From: Phyllostachys edulis
Lineage: Eukaryota; Streptophyta; Magnoliopsida; Poales; Poaceae
Assembly: GCA_036346405.1 (NCBI GenBank)
Contig: CM070546.1
Location: 109,002,826-109,066,825, forward strand
Reading direction: 5' to 3'
Length of the DNA stretch: 64,000 nucleotides
In this document: positions 42,310-54,217 of the stretch, piece by piece
Numbering within the stretch: position 1 is the first letter of the stretch
Layout of the letters: each line of letters opens with the position of its first letter
Made by a program: the position numbers and the translations under genes
Notes under the pieces: model-generated
Databases searched by the model: none
The model's input: the letters and a program-made list of their open reading frames with translations, nothing else
Told to the model about the DNA's origin: nothing

Positions 42310-44110
42310 TGAGCTCGCCTCCAACCCACAACTGCCAAAATTAGAGGTACTTCTTTAGTTTTAATTTTTATCCGCTTGAGTTCCAAAGGATAGTTCCACC
42401 TACTAACATCTTACTAGTAGCATTATAATTTTATATATGTACTACTTTATTCGCTCGAAACATTGTGCTAATTGTATATATATGTTGATATTATGGTTCT
42501 AAGTCAATAATGAGATAGCAACTTATGTTTGTGAGAATTTTGTTATATTTTCTCATCTTTTGAAACGAACAAAGGTGAAGTCTTGGATTGATCCACTAAG
42601 CATGCATGCCTGTTATAGAGAATGTATCCTTGTTGTAAAGTTTCACTATTGATTCCATGACCTGTTTTTAATAAACACTCTGCAAAAAGGGCTGCGACAG
42701 AGATCAAAAGAAAACAAACATGTAATATTGTATTTTGTTTTTGCGTTTACTGAGCAACATGATAAGCATCTAATATCTATACTAGATTACATCATATTTT
42801 CCTTGCATTCAGTGTTTATCTAATAGGTATTTGCTGCTTTGATAATAGGTAGCCCCTTCTTGTGAATTCATTGTTGGCTAAGTCTGCAATCCAGTTTCCT
42901 ATTTTTTGATATCAGGAAAGTTGAAGTGATGGACGGGCATCTTTAAGGACAACCAGGCACTGAAATCACGTGAATATCTGAAATTATTCAAGGGCACTTT
43001 TCAAGATTGATCAGCTAAAAGTAGGTATCAAATTTAGCTCTAAAATTGAAAAGTTATGCACATATTTAAAACATGTCACGTTTTCAGTAGAGAAGAAAAC
43101 CTGTATGTGATTTGCCAACTTAAATCTGTCACCCATTGGATTTTTTCCCTAATTAGAGCAATTGAAAAAAGGTATCCACAAACATGTGATTAATTGTCTA
43201 AGAGAGCATAAACAACTAACTCTATAAGAAAGCATGCTTGGTGCCCTTACAAACTTGTAATTGTAGAAGCTGCTAATTTTGCTCAGGTTGCATGAGTTTA
43301 TAGATGCATTAACTGCTAAGTTTCAGTGATGGTTCACTGGATGGACAATATGTCTTGCAACGACAATCTATACCTGTTTATCCAGTCAAACCAAAAATCA
43401 GTATCGTGATTCAAGATTGAATAGTTCGTATCTCTAAGATGGATTTGTTTTCATTTTCATTCTTTCTGGTACACAAAACTTTGGTTAGGTCATACATAAA
43501 GGCGTACTTTAGTAAGACACGTAGCAGTATGCATATCTAGTAATGTACACTCAGCGCCACATACATCTCAGTAACACAGTAGCATCCTTATGTGGGAGAA
43601 AATCAACTTGTGCCATATGAAGGGTGAAAGTACATTAATTGTCTGTATGCATATCACTACACACCACACTTTGCTTCAGCTTTTTTGGAACATATATCCC
43701 CTACTAGTAGATGATCAAGCCTCTTGAAATGATGATATCACAATACTGTAACCAATCAATGTTAACTTTGATTTCTTTTTTTTTCCAGGTCCTAAATTAA
43801 ATTGCACATTTTGGAGTGGTAGCCTTTTGTTTATTTGGCAACATGCAGCATAGTTTGGTTTGGCGGTATTTGTTAGATGGAATTCTTACTTCTTAGCACA
43901 CTTTGCTGAAGGTTGTGTAGTTTTGCAATGCATTGCGACAAGAATTCTCCTTTAGTTCGTGGATGTACCATGTTTAAGAAACTACTACTATCATGAGCAT
44001 GTGCTTTTGGAATTGATGGTCTTCGCGAAATTGTTGATTACAAGGCGTTGTATGATGTGATTGCATTTACGAAAATGGATTATTTAAATATTTAAATCCT
44101 TTTTTTGTAA
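42310..44110. other. AT-rich interior of the CACTA-like element
   Basis: Looks like intron or non-coding transposon sequence. A polypyrimidine tract with TTTTTTTTCCAG at about 43777-43788 resembles a splice acceptor. No protein recognised. Confidence 0.4.
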
Positions 44111-44428
44111 TGTGGGCAAAGGTTTGCGTCAAACTATGTGTCGGTAATTGTAGTATTTGTTGTCGCACTTCCTATCATCTATCGTTATAAGTCTATCTGT
44201 CGGCAAAATTGTGTCTATCGGGAAAATTTTGGTATGTCGGCAATTATTCAATATAGTGGTCAGACTATTTGTCGGCAATAATATATCTGTCGGCAAAGGT
44301 AGTTGCTGGTAGGACTTCTTCCGATTGCTGAATGTTTGTTGGTAAACTTTTGCCGACGGATAGTTTGTCGTCGTACGTGGCCTTCACCGACAGATTATCT
44401 GTTAGTGATATTGAGTCATGGCGTAGTG

Positions 44429-44860
44429 CATGCCATGGCACATCATAGCCACCTCATGCACTCGATCCTGGTCAGCGCTCGTGTGGCTGATTGTGTGGAA
44501 AAGCCAACACTATGCCACGCTCCTGGTCCACCGTGGATTGGCGCTATTCTGTGGGCCCACTCCATAGACTTGGGCCCACATGCTAGTGACTCCAATTCAT
44601 TTTTCTTTAGGAAAGTAATTTGTCCAAAAATTAAATCCTTTTGTTGACATCATGCAGACGCAATAAATGGATTTTCCTTTAGAAAGATAATTTTACCAAT
44701 TCCAGAAAATCCTAAATAGTATTTTCTCTCTCTCTTTTTTTGGAATTAAATCTACCGAGAGCATGTTCTCCTTCGTTCGAACTCTGATTTAGTTGATTCA
44801 AAATTTTAAATTCATTTAAATTTTATATCTATATCCAGAACCTATATTATTAATTTTGGA
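44429..44860 (+). mobile_element. Gypsy-type LTR, second segment
   Basis: Continues the LTR begun at 38837 after the CACTA-like insertion; it includes the GGGCCCACATGCTAGTGACTC-style block (near 44570) common to such LTRs. It ends TTTTGGA at 44860, where the minus-strand chromovirus LTR begins. Confidence 0.5.
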
Positions 44861-47052
44861 TGTCAGACCCTGGCGTTGTATACCCAAAATCCTCAAGTGT
44901 GTAATATACTAGTCCCATGATCAGTGATTGGTACACATATTCACAACATTGATAATCACGTCCATACATAATTTATACATACAACATGAAACAAAGATCT
45001 TAAACTTAAGCGTTATACAACAAGTTTACGTCATCATGGCCCACCGGCCAAATTAAACTCAAGTTTCAAAAGAAAGAACAACGGAAGTATAGTAAATAAA
45101 CCAAAAGGTCCAGCGGTATGGCTCATCCATTCCCACATGAAACTAACAAGGACTAAGCCCTAATAAGACCCGTCATCATACCCTCTGGTACTGGGTGCGC
45201 AATACGCATCGTCGGGGACCGTGTCTTCCTCATACTCTGAACAACAATTTAAGCAAGATTGAGTACATTGCGTACTAAGCAAGACTTGTAGTGTATCGCA
45301 ACATAATATAAATGTATGGCTAATAAGGAATATGGCTCTACACTACAAGTTATTTTCAACAAAAACAAGTTTAATTTGCAATACCGATATGTAATAATTT
45401 GCAACGGGAATTTAAAGAGCAATTGGCATGTAATGAAATAACAAGTATATTACTGCAATAAGAGTAATTCACAACCCTCCTTGGCTGCGATCAATGTTTT
45501 ATTCTTAGCCATAGATATGACACACACGACAACAAGAACCCATCCCATCATTTTCAATAAGTCCGTTTTTGTAAAAGTAAACACTATACCGGATGAAACT
45601 GCACTAAGCACGCTCATGACCGCGAGCATGGCTATTTAAATAGATTTGCACTCTGCAGAGGTGTACAACTTTACCCACATGATATGAGCTCTTTAGTTTG
45701 TTCGGTATCCGTCGATACCACCACACACAACATGATAGTATACAGTCTAGAGTTTATAATACGCCTTTACATCGCCAAATCCTAACCTTGCACCAGCCCG
45801 GCAAATGATAAACTCTCACTCCAGCGGGTATTCCCTCTTTAGTGAGGCATTCACCGTTGTATCGAAAGGCTTTGTTTCCAACTCCTCGGTGAAGAGAGCC
45901 CCTTCAAGCAAACCTACCTAGAATGCCCTTACCACTACTACATACCACAATGCAAGGCTAGTCCTAGATAACTTATTTGGCTATGGCTACCGCATAACTA
46001 GCACATGTGGTTGTACGCTTAGGCTTAGATTGGCGCACCAAAGTTTAGTCCTTAATTGACCCGGGCGAGAATCTCCCCTATCTACATGCGACAAACACTC
46101 TCACATTTGACAGTTCATAATATAACTCGCCCGTGTCAGAGACTAGGTTTTTTATTTTCATGTTTGTACCAAACTAACAGAGGTTACTCCTATGGTCCAA
46201 CTTTTCAAAATAACCCAAATCCATACACAAATTTTATCGAATGTTCAAATCTAGTGAAAACTAGAGCACAACTAAGCATCAATTCGATATTCATAAATGA
46301 AGTATACCCAAATTGACGTTAGCTACTGTCTACACCATGTTCTAAAGGCTACAATAGTAAGGATATCAATATCACAAGCAGGATTCATGCATACAATAGG
46401 AATTTAACTAACATTAAACATAACAATTTTTAGCCAGACATACACGCATACATAATAGACTTTGCAAACAAAATACAATAATTGAAATAGTAGGTTTAAA
46501 ATGATTAAAGGAGGTGATTACTTTGCTCAGGTTGCTCTGAGTGTAAGGGTGCTGGTTCGTCAAATAACTCGTTTGCGATTGCGACGTCTATTCGAAAGAA
46601 CCGAGAAAAATCATAAATAATAAAATAAATTAAACAACAAAAAAAATATTTTTGCATATTAAGAAATATCATGATTTTATATGAATTTAGAAAAAAAAGA
46701 TTCGTTCAATTTGGAGTTCATATGCAAATGTTATTAGAGTTTGAATTTGGTTCAGTTTGAAAATTCTAGAAAATCAGAAAAAGCGATGACGTCGAAAGCG
46801 TATTTTCTGAAATTAAGTTTTCTAATAGAGAAGGCATATTCTACTAAAATTGAAAGTGGCTTTTCTCATTTTTAAGAATATCCATAAATCATTTTTTTAC
46901 ATGTGGGCCCTACATGTTAGTCTCTCAAGTTTTTAAATCACGTTTTTATTTAAGAAAAGAGTGGATGGTCCCACATGTTAGTGACTCATTAGTTATTAAC
47001 TAAGTGATTAACCTCAACCTAATTTTATCCCAAATTAATCCTTAACAGGTGG
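44861..47052 (-). repeat. Chromovirus 3' LTR, distal part (minus strand)
   Basis: On the minus strand the LTR ends CGCCAGGGTCTGACA at 44861. This part carries the conserved CTCTGCAGAG motif (45645-45678). It is joined, across the insertion 47053-54212, to 54218-56241, giving an LTR of about 4.2 kb that starts TGTAACATCCC. The left 5-bp flank TTGGA (44856-44860) would be its target duplication, but the other copy is beyond the window. Confidence 0.68.
45645..45678 (-). promoter_or_regulatory. Conserved LTR motif, third copy
   Basis: Reverse strand reads GTGGGTAAAGTTGTACACCT followed by CTGCAGAGTGCAAAT, nearly identical to 297-330. Confidence 0.6.
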
Positions 47053-47687
47053 TGATGAGGGCATCCCTACGACACCTTCTTCTCCTCCACCTAACGCTCA
47101 TGATATACGCCTTGAGTTGCCGACAGGACCAATAACAAGAGCATGTGCTAAGAAACTACAAACTCAGGTGAACTTACTCCTTAATGAACATGTAATTGAT
47201 TTTAATGAGAATTTTATACTACCTAAAAACAGTGTTTTGGTTGTGCTCTGTAATTGATTTTAATGAGAATTTTATACTACCTAAAAACAGTGTTTTGGTT
47301 GTGCTCAGGTTTAAAGATTCAGCGATGGACAGAGATCAAGGATATGCGGCCATCATCCAAGAAAGACCATACTTTTGAGATAAAGAATCGAACACAAGTT
47401 ATTGCTTGTTCTTTCATACAAGAAATTCATGCGAGGATTTCTGAGAGAGAATTAGGCGATCCGCTGTTCGTTCTACCTCATAAGGTCAAGTTTGCTTTTT
47501 CCGCTGGGAATTGAGGGCTTGGCGATCTCCGCTCGTGGTCTAGCGGCGATCATCCTGGTGCGTATTTGCGAATATCCATAGAGCTGCAAGTCCGTGCATT
47601 GGCGCGTGGTGTACAGCTGAGCGTTGTTCATCGTCAAGCACTATTTATCCACGGTTCTACTCGAGAAGATCGGGCCACCTTGTATCA
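47053..47687 (+). repeat. 5' LTR of the 47-54 kb Gypsy element
   Basis: Starts TGATGAGGGCATCCC, ends CCTTGTATCA. 635 bp, longer than the 576-bp 3' LTR because of a perfect 58-bp tandem duplication (47191-47248, 47249-47306). Confidence 0.93.
47191..47306 (+). repeat. Perfect 58-bp tandem duplication in the 5' LTR only
   Basis: TGTAATTGATTTTAATGAGA starts at 47191 and again at 47249, with no mismatch over 58 bp. The 3' LTR has a single copy. Confidence 0.95.
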
Positions 47688-47690
47688 TCG

Positions 47691-47702
47691 TGGTATCAGA
47701 TT
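47691..47702 (+). other. Primer binding site
   Basis: TGGTATCAGATT three bases after the 5' LTR; matches the initiator tRNA-Met complement except at its last two bases. Confidence 0.85.
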
Positions 47703-48349
47703 CCAGGCCACTCGGTAGAATCTCTTTTTACCCGTATTTTAGTAGATTGTTTTTCTATCCTATACACCGAAAAAGCCACAAAAAACCCGTCCTCGCTATA
47801 GTTTAATTCAGTATTTTTAGTGTGTTTTGTTAGGTCTTAATCCACTCGTTCATCGTGTTTAGTTGCTGGTTGTGTTCCGTTCGTGTCACTTGTTGTTTTC
47901 CCTTCCAATTCTTTTTTCTATTCAGTGGATTGCACGTTGTTTTTCTTCATGAACCCATCTATCTGTTTGCGAACCTTTCATACCTATTGAGACTAGCTCG
48001 TTGTTGTGCTCGAGGGACTGTTTCGAGACGAGTTTTGGACTGAGGTCAACCTGGTGCATGGCAACCTTGGGCGTGTCTAAAACAACTTGGACAGCCTGGG
48101 GATGATTTCGAAGTCGTCGCGGATCATGACGACAACCACAAGGTATCGCCGACGCTATTGCCAAGCTCACCGCTTCGGCGTACTGGGTACACGTGGCGAT
48201 CGTGAGTGTACACCTCTGTCTGTTGTGCGACGAGACGGATCTGAAATTCGCCGCTAGGCAGCAGCGAGGATGAACCACACCAATGAGAATTTGACGAACA
48301 GGCGTGTGTACGCGAGGCGGCGCAACAGCGCCGTGTTGTTGTTGAAGTC
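47703..48349 (+). other. Leader of the Gypsy element
   Basis: Untranslated region or degraded start of gag; no domain. T-rich to about 47930, then GC-balanced. Confidence 0.45.
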
Positions 48350-48638
48350 GTGGCGCGTCCCCTTGCACAAGGGCGTGGCCGTGGCAATGGTGTAGGAGGA
48401 GACGGTGCCTACTTGGGCGCCAACGATGGTGTCCGCAATGGTGCCTATGGAGGCGCGCATGATGGCACCTTTGGGGGTGCCTACTATGGTGCCCATGGAG
48501 GAGGTCGTGGCAACCGCCACAATGACGATGACGGCAACGAGTCTGCGTTCAACGACTATTTGTCGCACCGTCAACATAATAGTATGCCCGCAATCGTCGG
48601 CGTGATGAGGATGCCGATGATCTTGTTGCAAAGCCCAT
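48350..48638 (+). pseudogene. Gypsy gag, N-terminal part (before nested LTR)
   Basis: Gly/Asp/Arg-rich gag N-terminus (GAYGGAHDGTFGGAYYGAHG, then NDDDGNESAFNDYLSHRQHN). After a one-base shift at about 48590 it continues RDEDADDLVAKP to 48636. Removing the nested solo LTR joins this directly to KFTMTSFEGTTEVEVYLAW in the same frame, which proves the insertion point in gag. Confidence 0.78.
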
Positions 48639-48675
48639 TGTAATGTTCTGTATCATGAATGAGCAATTAATGGAT

Positions 48676-48700
48676 TAATAATAATAATAATAATAATAAG
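48676..48700. repeat. (TAA)n microsatellite
   Basis: About eight TAA units near the start of the solo LTR. Confidence 0.85.
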
Positions 48701-49889
48701 AATCTAGTGGGAAATGGGGATTAGTGGTGGGCCTTTTGGCCCATGGCCCAAGAGGGCATCGGCCTCACACCTATTTAAGGGAGAGAGAGGCCAACCAAAA
48801 ACCCTAGCTAACCCCTGCTGCTTGTATTCAGCCGCTGCCCCTCCTTCCCCAACTTCTTTTCTCACCCCAAATCCTCTCCCTCTCTCCATTTTGCTCTAGG
48901 GTGATTTTGCTCGTCCGTGGTTCTTGCGCCAGGGGGTTTCTTGGCGCCGCCCCGCTGCAGGCGCCCCTGCCTGCCCTGCCATCGACGCTCGGCGTGACTA
49001 GCCCGTGCACTCCTCTCCCCAGCGCCTCTGCCGCCACTGCTCCCAGCGCTACTTTGTGTCTCCTACATCCGGTCTTGGCTTTGTCGCCCGCCCCCGCCGC
49101 CTCTGGCTCCTCCTTCGCCCATGGTGCCACGCCTTGCCATGGCTTTTTGGTCCTTCTGCTGCGCCCATTGGTCGCCTCTGCCGCCGCCTCGCCTCCCTGT
49201 CAGCGCCGCCCCGCTCTTGGTTGGTCCATTGCTTGCCGCTTAGGTCTGGTTCGCTAACGTCGCCTCCTCTCTTTGGTGCTTTGCCCGGCTTAGCCTTGGC
49301 GCCGTCTTTGCCTCTCCTGCTTCTTTGCCTCTGCCGGTGTCTCGGCCCCCTGTGCCCTCACGCCGTCGTTCGGCACTTTGGTTTGATGTTTCTACTTTCC
49401 TTGCTATTTCATGACCTGGAATCTAATGGATTTATATGCAAGGACTAGCTATTTATCAAACTTGAGGCCTTCTTGCGTATGGCTTGAGCATCTAGGACTA
49501 CATCTGGCGTGGTCATGATCCTACTTCAGTTGTTGTTAGGACAAAATTGAGATGGTGCCGCTGTTCCAGGCCTTGCTATTGCAGCAACATCTCTGGTGGC
49601 TATTCAAATGACAGGAAATGCTATGTATGATCCAATTGGTTCCATCATTTTTGGTTATAGTGTTTGAGCTCGACTCATTCGTTTGATTCTTGGTTGGTTT
49701 TATAGTCATGCATGGTGAGGTGATGGGGTGGCTACGGGTGGTGATGCTGCCCACACTGTCGTTGTCGTGTCGCACTGGAGGTGGTGGTGAACCCGGGGTT
49801 AGAGCGTTCCGCCTTTTGTCTTCTGTCGCACGGTTGAGGCAAGTGCAAGTAGTATTAATGAGTTGTTATATTTCATACTTGATGAATGC

Positions 49890-50200
49890 CATAGTTGCTT
49901 GACGATGCTTACTGCTTGGTAGTGTTGATGAGCCTGAATGCCTTAGTTGATTAATGATGCTTACTACTTGGTAATGTTGATGAGCATGAATGCCATAGCT
50001 TAATAATGATGTTTTTATGATGATGCTTATGTGATGAAGCTTACATGGAAATGTTTACATGACGACGCATGCTAATATTTATGTGATGATGCTTACATGG
50101 TAGTGTTTACATGAGGATGCTTACATGGCAATGTTTAAATGATGATATTTACATGGTAATGGTTTCATGAGTGATGGCAATAATGATGGGACAAGGTGAG
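49890..50200. repeat. Degenerate ATGATGCTTACATGG repeats
   Basis: A dozen or more diverged units around GATGATGCTTACATGG and TGGTAATGTTTACATG within the solo LTR. Confidence 0.65.
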
Positions 50201-51697
50201 CAATGAGGCTACCTTGTTAACGATGACAATGATGAATTATGTTAATGACAATGGACAAGTGCATTTGCATCATGACATTCATTTCTGAACCTTGGACTAC
50301 GTGGCAGCCAAGGGTTGATTCCTTGATGGTCCTCGTCAGGCATTGGATGGGCGTTAGGTTCCCATCATGCATTGGACGGGCTTTGGTCCCCACACTCGTG
50401 GAAAGTCATGTAACTAATCTGGTAAGGTCGGTGAGAAAGTTACATGACTTGGAGTGTGGGCTTTGGATCCATGTGCCTAGAGGGCACATGCCTAGAGTAT
50501 GTATCGATGGATACACTACTCGGCATTACCGGTAATTGCAAAGAAGTGAAGATATGGATAAGATACATGTTCATTGCATATCTGCATAAGATATGGATTT
50601 GTTTGTTTAACATTTAATGCTGTTATTCATGATGGGATTGGTTATTGACTACTTATGATGCAGCCGTAGCAGATGGGTTGTGGTATATAATGTTGTTGTT
50701 CATGATGGGATCGTTTATTCCCTTTGACTACTTATGATGCTATGTTTGATTTGATATTGCACTTTGCTGAGTCGTGGACTTATACTTGCTGTGTTGTGCT
50801 TGCTAGGTACCTCTCGAGGCAGCGACAAGCATGGGAAGGGGTAGACATGGTGCACGTCACATAGACACAAGCCACAATGAATAAACTAGTCCAATTATCC
50901 ACAATTCATATTCTTGATAATTGCTTTAGTTTTAGTTTTGTGACCATCCTTCGTGGTGGATGTTTTAATTGTGCTCATGGGTGATTCAGTTATGTTCTTA
51001 ATTCCTCGTTATTTTGAGGACCTTTGATGCTTGAGTTGTATCTATTTGCTAATGGATGCCTTTGATCAATGCTTTAGTTGTTTAGCACACTTGGGATGAT
51101 CTGTGATGATTATTTTAAATTGGATGATTGAAAATATTGATTGATGCTATATTAGAATGTTAGAACCCCTGGTATAGTCACCTATACAAAGGAGGTTCTA
51201 CCGAATTTTAGAGAGATTGGTCAGTGATGCTTAGATGTTGATGTTGTTCATTATCTGCTTGGGCTTAGTAATGTTGGACTAGTTTAACTTAGTTGTTAGA
51301 GAGAAGACTCCTTAAGTTGATTTGTGCTCAATTGATAAATCATATACTTTTATTGAGAAATGATAAACTGTGATAGCGTCGATTATTAGCATTAGGTCAC
51401 TCATGAATGAATGTTTGGTTGTTGGTTGATATTATCATCCTTCATGATATGGTTGGATTAGTAATGCATTAGTGATCTTCGTATAGACCCTTGATAGTGT
51501 TTTCATAGTTGGCTCAATCGGGTCGGACATTTGAGATTGATTTGTTAACAAATTCTGATTCAATTCTTATATCCATTCTACTAGATATTGAACTTTTATG
51601 TTATTATTTGAAAGTTATGGTTGAGATTATTCCGTATTGTTGTTACATGTTAGTCTTTTAGGTAGCCTCTTGGCTTCCGCATAGCCAGGGTGTTACA

Positions 51698-53631
51698 CCC
51701 AAGTTCACAATGACGTCCTTTGAAGGTACTACAGAGGTGGAGGTTTATCTTGCATGGAAGTTGAAAGTTGATAAGTCGTTCGCATGAACCGCTATTCGAT
51801 CGGTATAAGTTGGATCTTGCCATTCTTTGCTTTGGACGGATATCTTTGCTACATGGTGGGAGCGTATTGTGCTTGATGTATGGAGCGACACGAACCACGT
51901 GTTGTTACATGGGACGAACTGAAGCGACAGATGCACACACACTTTGTACCTACACATTACAAGCGCTCGTTGCATGAGAAGCTGATTGGGTTGCGATAGG
52001 GATTGAAATCAGTTGATGAGTATTATAAAGAGATGGAGCAGATTATCATACATGCTGATGTGCGTGAGAATGAGGAACAAGCGATGGCTCGTTTTCTTGC
52101 TGGAATGAATTATGCTATTCGGTGGATCGTTAATCATCATCAATACAACAACATGGTTGAGTTGATGCATCAGACACGTGAGGCTGAGAAACAAGTAATT
52201 GAAGATGCTAAGTATGCTGCCCGACAATGTTATTCAGTGAGCACAACACCTCTGTACAGCACAGGACAGCTAGGCAAGCCCGCTCCATCCGGGGACAATT
52301 CAGTGTCACGTAGTTCAGCACAAAGAAACACAGATAGTATGTCGCCACCGGTGCCCGCTGCTAGCGCAGCATCCTTGATGGGTTCTACAGGTTGTTCACG
52401 TGATCTGACATGCTACAAGTGCAAGAGAGTTGGTCATTTTCAGAAAGATTGCCCAAACAATAAAGTTATGATACTTACTAATGATGGGTATATTTCATCT
52501 AGTGATGAGGACGGTACTACTCCGTTTGCTGATTTTGCAGAGGATCCCACAGAGGATGAGAGATTGGACTGTAGGCCGGGGTCAACAGATGGAGAACATA
52601 TGCTAGTGTGCACACCTCGTGTATTTAGCGTGTCACAAAGCCAGTCTACCGCACAACAGTGCAATTTGTTTCAGTCATGGGCGACAGTTGGCGGTAAAGT
52701 ATGCAAAGTCATAATTGATGGAGGAAGTTGTCATAATCTGGCCAGTAAGGAGATGTGCACAAAATTGGACTTAAAATACTTACCGTATCCTCATCCTTAT
52801 CATGTGCAGTGGTTCAGTGATGTGGGCAAGGTGAAAGTCAATCATATGGCGAAGGTGCACTGTAAGATTGGCAAGCATGATGATATCATTGTTTGCGATG
52901 TGGTGCCCATGTCAGTTTGTCACTTACTATTGGGGCGCCCATGGCAATTTGATCACCATGTTTATAATGATGGGCATATAAACTGCTACAAGTTTAAGTG
53001 GAGAGGCACAGATGTGAGTTTGTATCCGCTTACACCGACAGAGATAGTTAATGCTGATAAGAAGAAAGTTGAGGTGAAAATTGAGAGTACACAAAACAGA
53101 GTGATTCCACCTTCGGTGAGTGGGAGCCACAAGACAAAATTGAGCGGTAAAACGAAACGTGAGGGAGAGAAAAGTTTAGTAATGTTAGCCACCAAATCAG
53201 AGAAGAGAGCTTTTTGTGAGAATCCCAATTTGGTGCACTTTGTACTTTTGTACAAAGATGCATTGCTTTTGATAGACGACTTGACATCTCTTCCTAGTTG
53301 TGTCTCTCATGTTTTGTAGGAAATTAGCGACGTCTTTCTGGAGGAAGTGGTCACTGGTTTGCCACCAATCCGCGAGATAAAGCATCACATTGATTTGATT
53401 CCGGGAGCGATGCTGCCAACCCGACCACACTTTCCGGATCGAGGCAAATTGAAATTGCTGCCACAAGGAGATGGACCTTTCAAAGTGCTTGAGCGAATTA
53501 ATGATAATGCATACAAAATCGAGCTTCCGGGAGATGACTATGGCGTGAGCTCGACATTCTATGTTGCTGACTTTTCGCCGTTCTTCGGTGCTGATGATCT
53601 AGCGTCGAGGACGACTCCTTTTCAAGAGGGG
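51698..53631 (+). pseudogene. Gypsy gag C-terminus, zinc knuckle, protease and pol start
   Basis: 51701-52002 gives capsid sequence in several frames (KFTMTSFEGTTEVEVYLAW, TWWERIVLDVWSDTNHVLLH, HYKRSLHEKL). 52003-53319 is one open frame: capsid end (SVDEYYKEMEQIIIHADVRE), a CCHC knuckle (CYKCKRVGHFQKDC, about 52410), aspartic protease with IIDGGSCHNLASKEM (about 52713) and LLLGRPWQFDHHV, then a basic linker. A TAG at 53317 replaces a Gln-type codon; the same frame continues EISDVFLEEVVTGLPPIREI into IDLIPGA, the start of reverse transcriptase. At about 53432 it jumps to LLPQGDGPFKVLERIN and VSSTFYVADFSPF, the C-terminal GPY/F region of integrase. So the whole RT-RNase H-integrase core is missing. 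Confidence 0.88.
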
Positions 53632-53865
53632 GAGGATGATGAGGGCATCCCTATGACACCTTCTCCTCCTCCACCTAATGCTCATGATATACGCCTCGAG
53701 TTGCCGATAGGACCAATAACAAGAGCATGTGCCAAGAAACTACAAACTCAGGTGAACTTACTCCTTAATGAACATGTAATTGATTTTAATGAGAATTTTA
53801 TACTACCTAAAAATAGTGTTTTGGTTGTGCTCAGGTTTGAAGATTCAGTGATGGACGAAGATTAA
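53432..53865 (+). pseudogene. Integrase C-terminus reading into the 3' LTR
   Basis: The frame with GDGPFKVLERINDNAYKIEL passes through the polypurine tract and on into the 3' LTR (GPITRACAKKLQTQVNLLLN, then FILPKNSVLVVLRFED) before stopping at 53863-53865. The last 76 residues are therefore encoded by the LTR. Such overlap of pol, polypurine tract and LTR is known for CRM-type elements. Confidence 0.75.
53623..53636 (+). other. Polypurine tract inside the pol frame
   Basis: AAGAGGGGGAGGA immediately before the 3' LTR start TGATGAGGG. It also encodes Gln-Glu-Gly-Glu-Asp in the open frame. Confidence 0.82.
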
Positions 53866-54212
53866 GGATATGCGGCTGTCATCTAAGAAAGACCATACTT
53901 TTGAGATAAAGAATAGAACACAAGTTATTGCTTCTTCTTTCATACAAGAAATTAATGCGAGGATTTCTGAGAGAGAATTAGGCGATCCGTTGTTCGTTCT
54001 ACCTCACAAGGTCAAGTTTGCTTTTCCGCTGGGAATTGAGGGCTTGGCGATCTCCGCTCGTGGTCTAGCGACGATCATCCTGGTGTGTGTTGGCGAATAT
54101 CCATAGAGCTACAAATCCGTGCATTGGCGCGTGGTGTACAGCCGAGTGTTGTTCGTCGTCAAGCACTATTTATCCACGGTTCTACTCGAGAAGATCGGGC
54201 CACCCCGTATCA
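53637..54212 (+). repeat. 3' LTR of the 47-54 kb Gypsy element
   Basis: Starts TGATGAGGGCATCCC, ends CCCCGTATCA, followed by GGTGG. One copy of the 58-bp unit that is doubled in the 5' LTR. Confidence 0.93.
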
Positions 54213-54217
54213 GGTGG

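Larger units (their letters stand above)
48639..51697 (+). mobile_element. 3.06-kb solo LTR nested in gag
   Basis: Starts TGTAATGTTCTG and ends CCAGGGTGTTACA. Flanks are CCCAT (48634-48638) and CCCAA (51698-51702), a 5-bp duplication with one mutation; the gag frame reads through when it is removed. Inside are a TATA-like TATTTAAG (48772-48779), a GC-rich leader, degenerate ATGATGCTTACATGG-type repeats (49890-50200) and no retroviral coding domain. The LTR is taken to be a recombination remnant of a large Gypsy element. Confidence 0.78.
47053..54212 (+). mobile_element. Ty3/Gypsy element with pol-core deletion, TSD GGTGG
   Basis: 5' LTR 47053-47687, primer site 47691, gag (split by a solo LTR at 48639-51697), protease, integrase C-terminus, polypurine tract, 3' LTR 53637-54212. 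Perfect 5-bp duplication GGTGG at 47048-47052 and 54213-54217. Reverse transcriptase, RNase H and the integrase core are cleanly missing at about 53432. Without the nested LTR it is about 4.1 kb. Gag and protease style, and a pol frame running through the polypurine tract into the 3' LTR, recall the CRM-type chromoviruses; that clade call is tentative. It lies inside the 3' LTR of the minus-strand chromovirus. Confidence 0.93.

Noticed and set aside
44861..46530. A separate LARD-type element on the minus strand
   Set aside because: First considered because of the CTCTGCAGAG motif. The absence of a boundary at about 46530 and a continuous fit with 46531-47052 and 54218-56241 make a single long LTR simpler.
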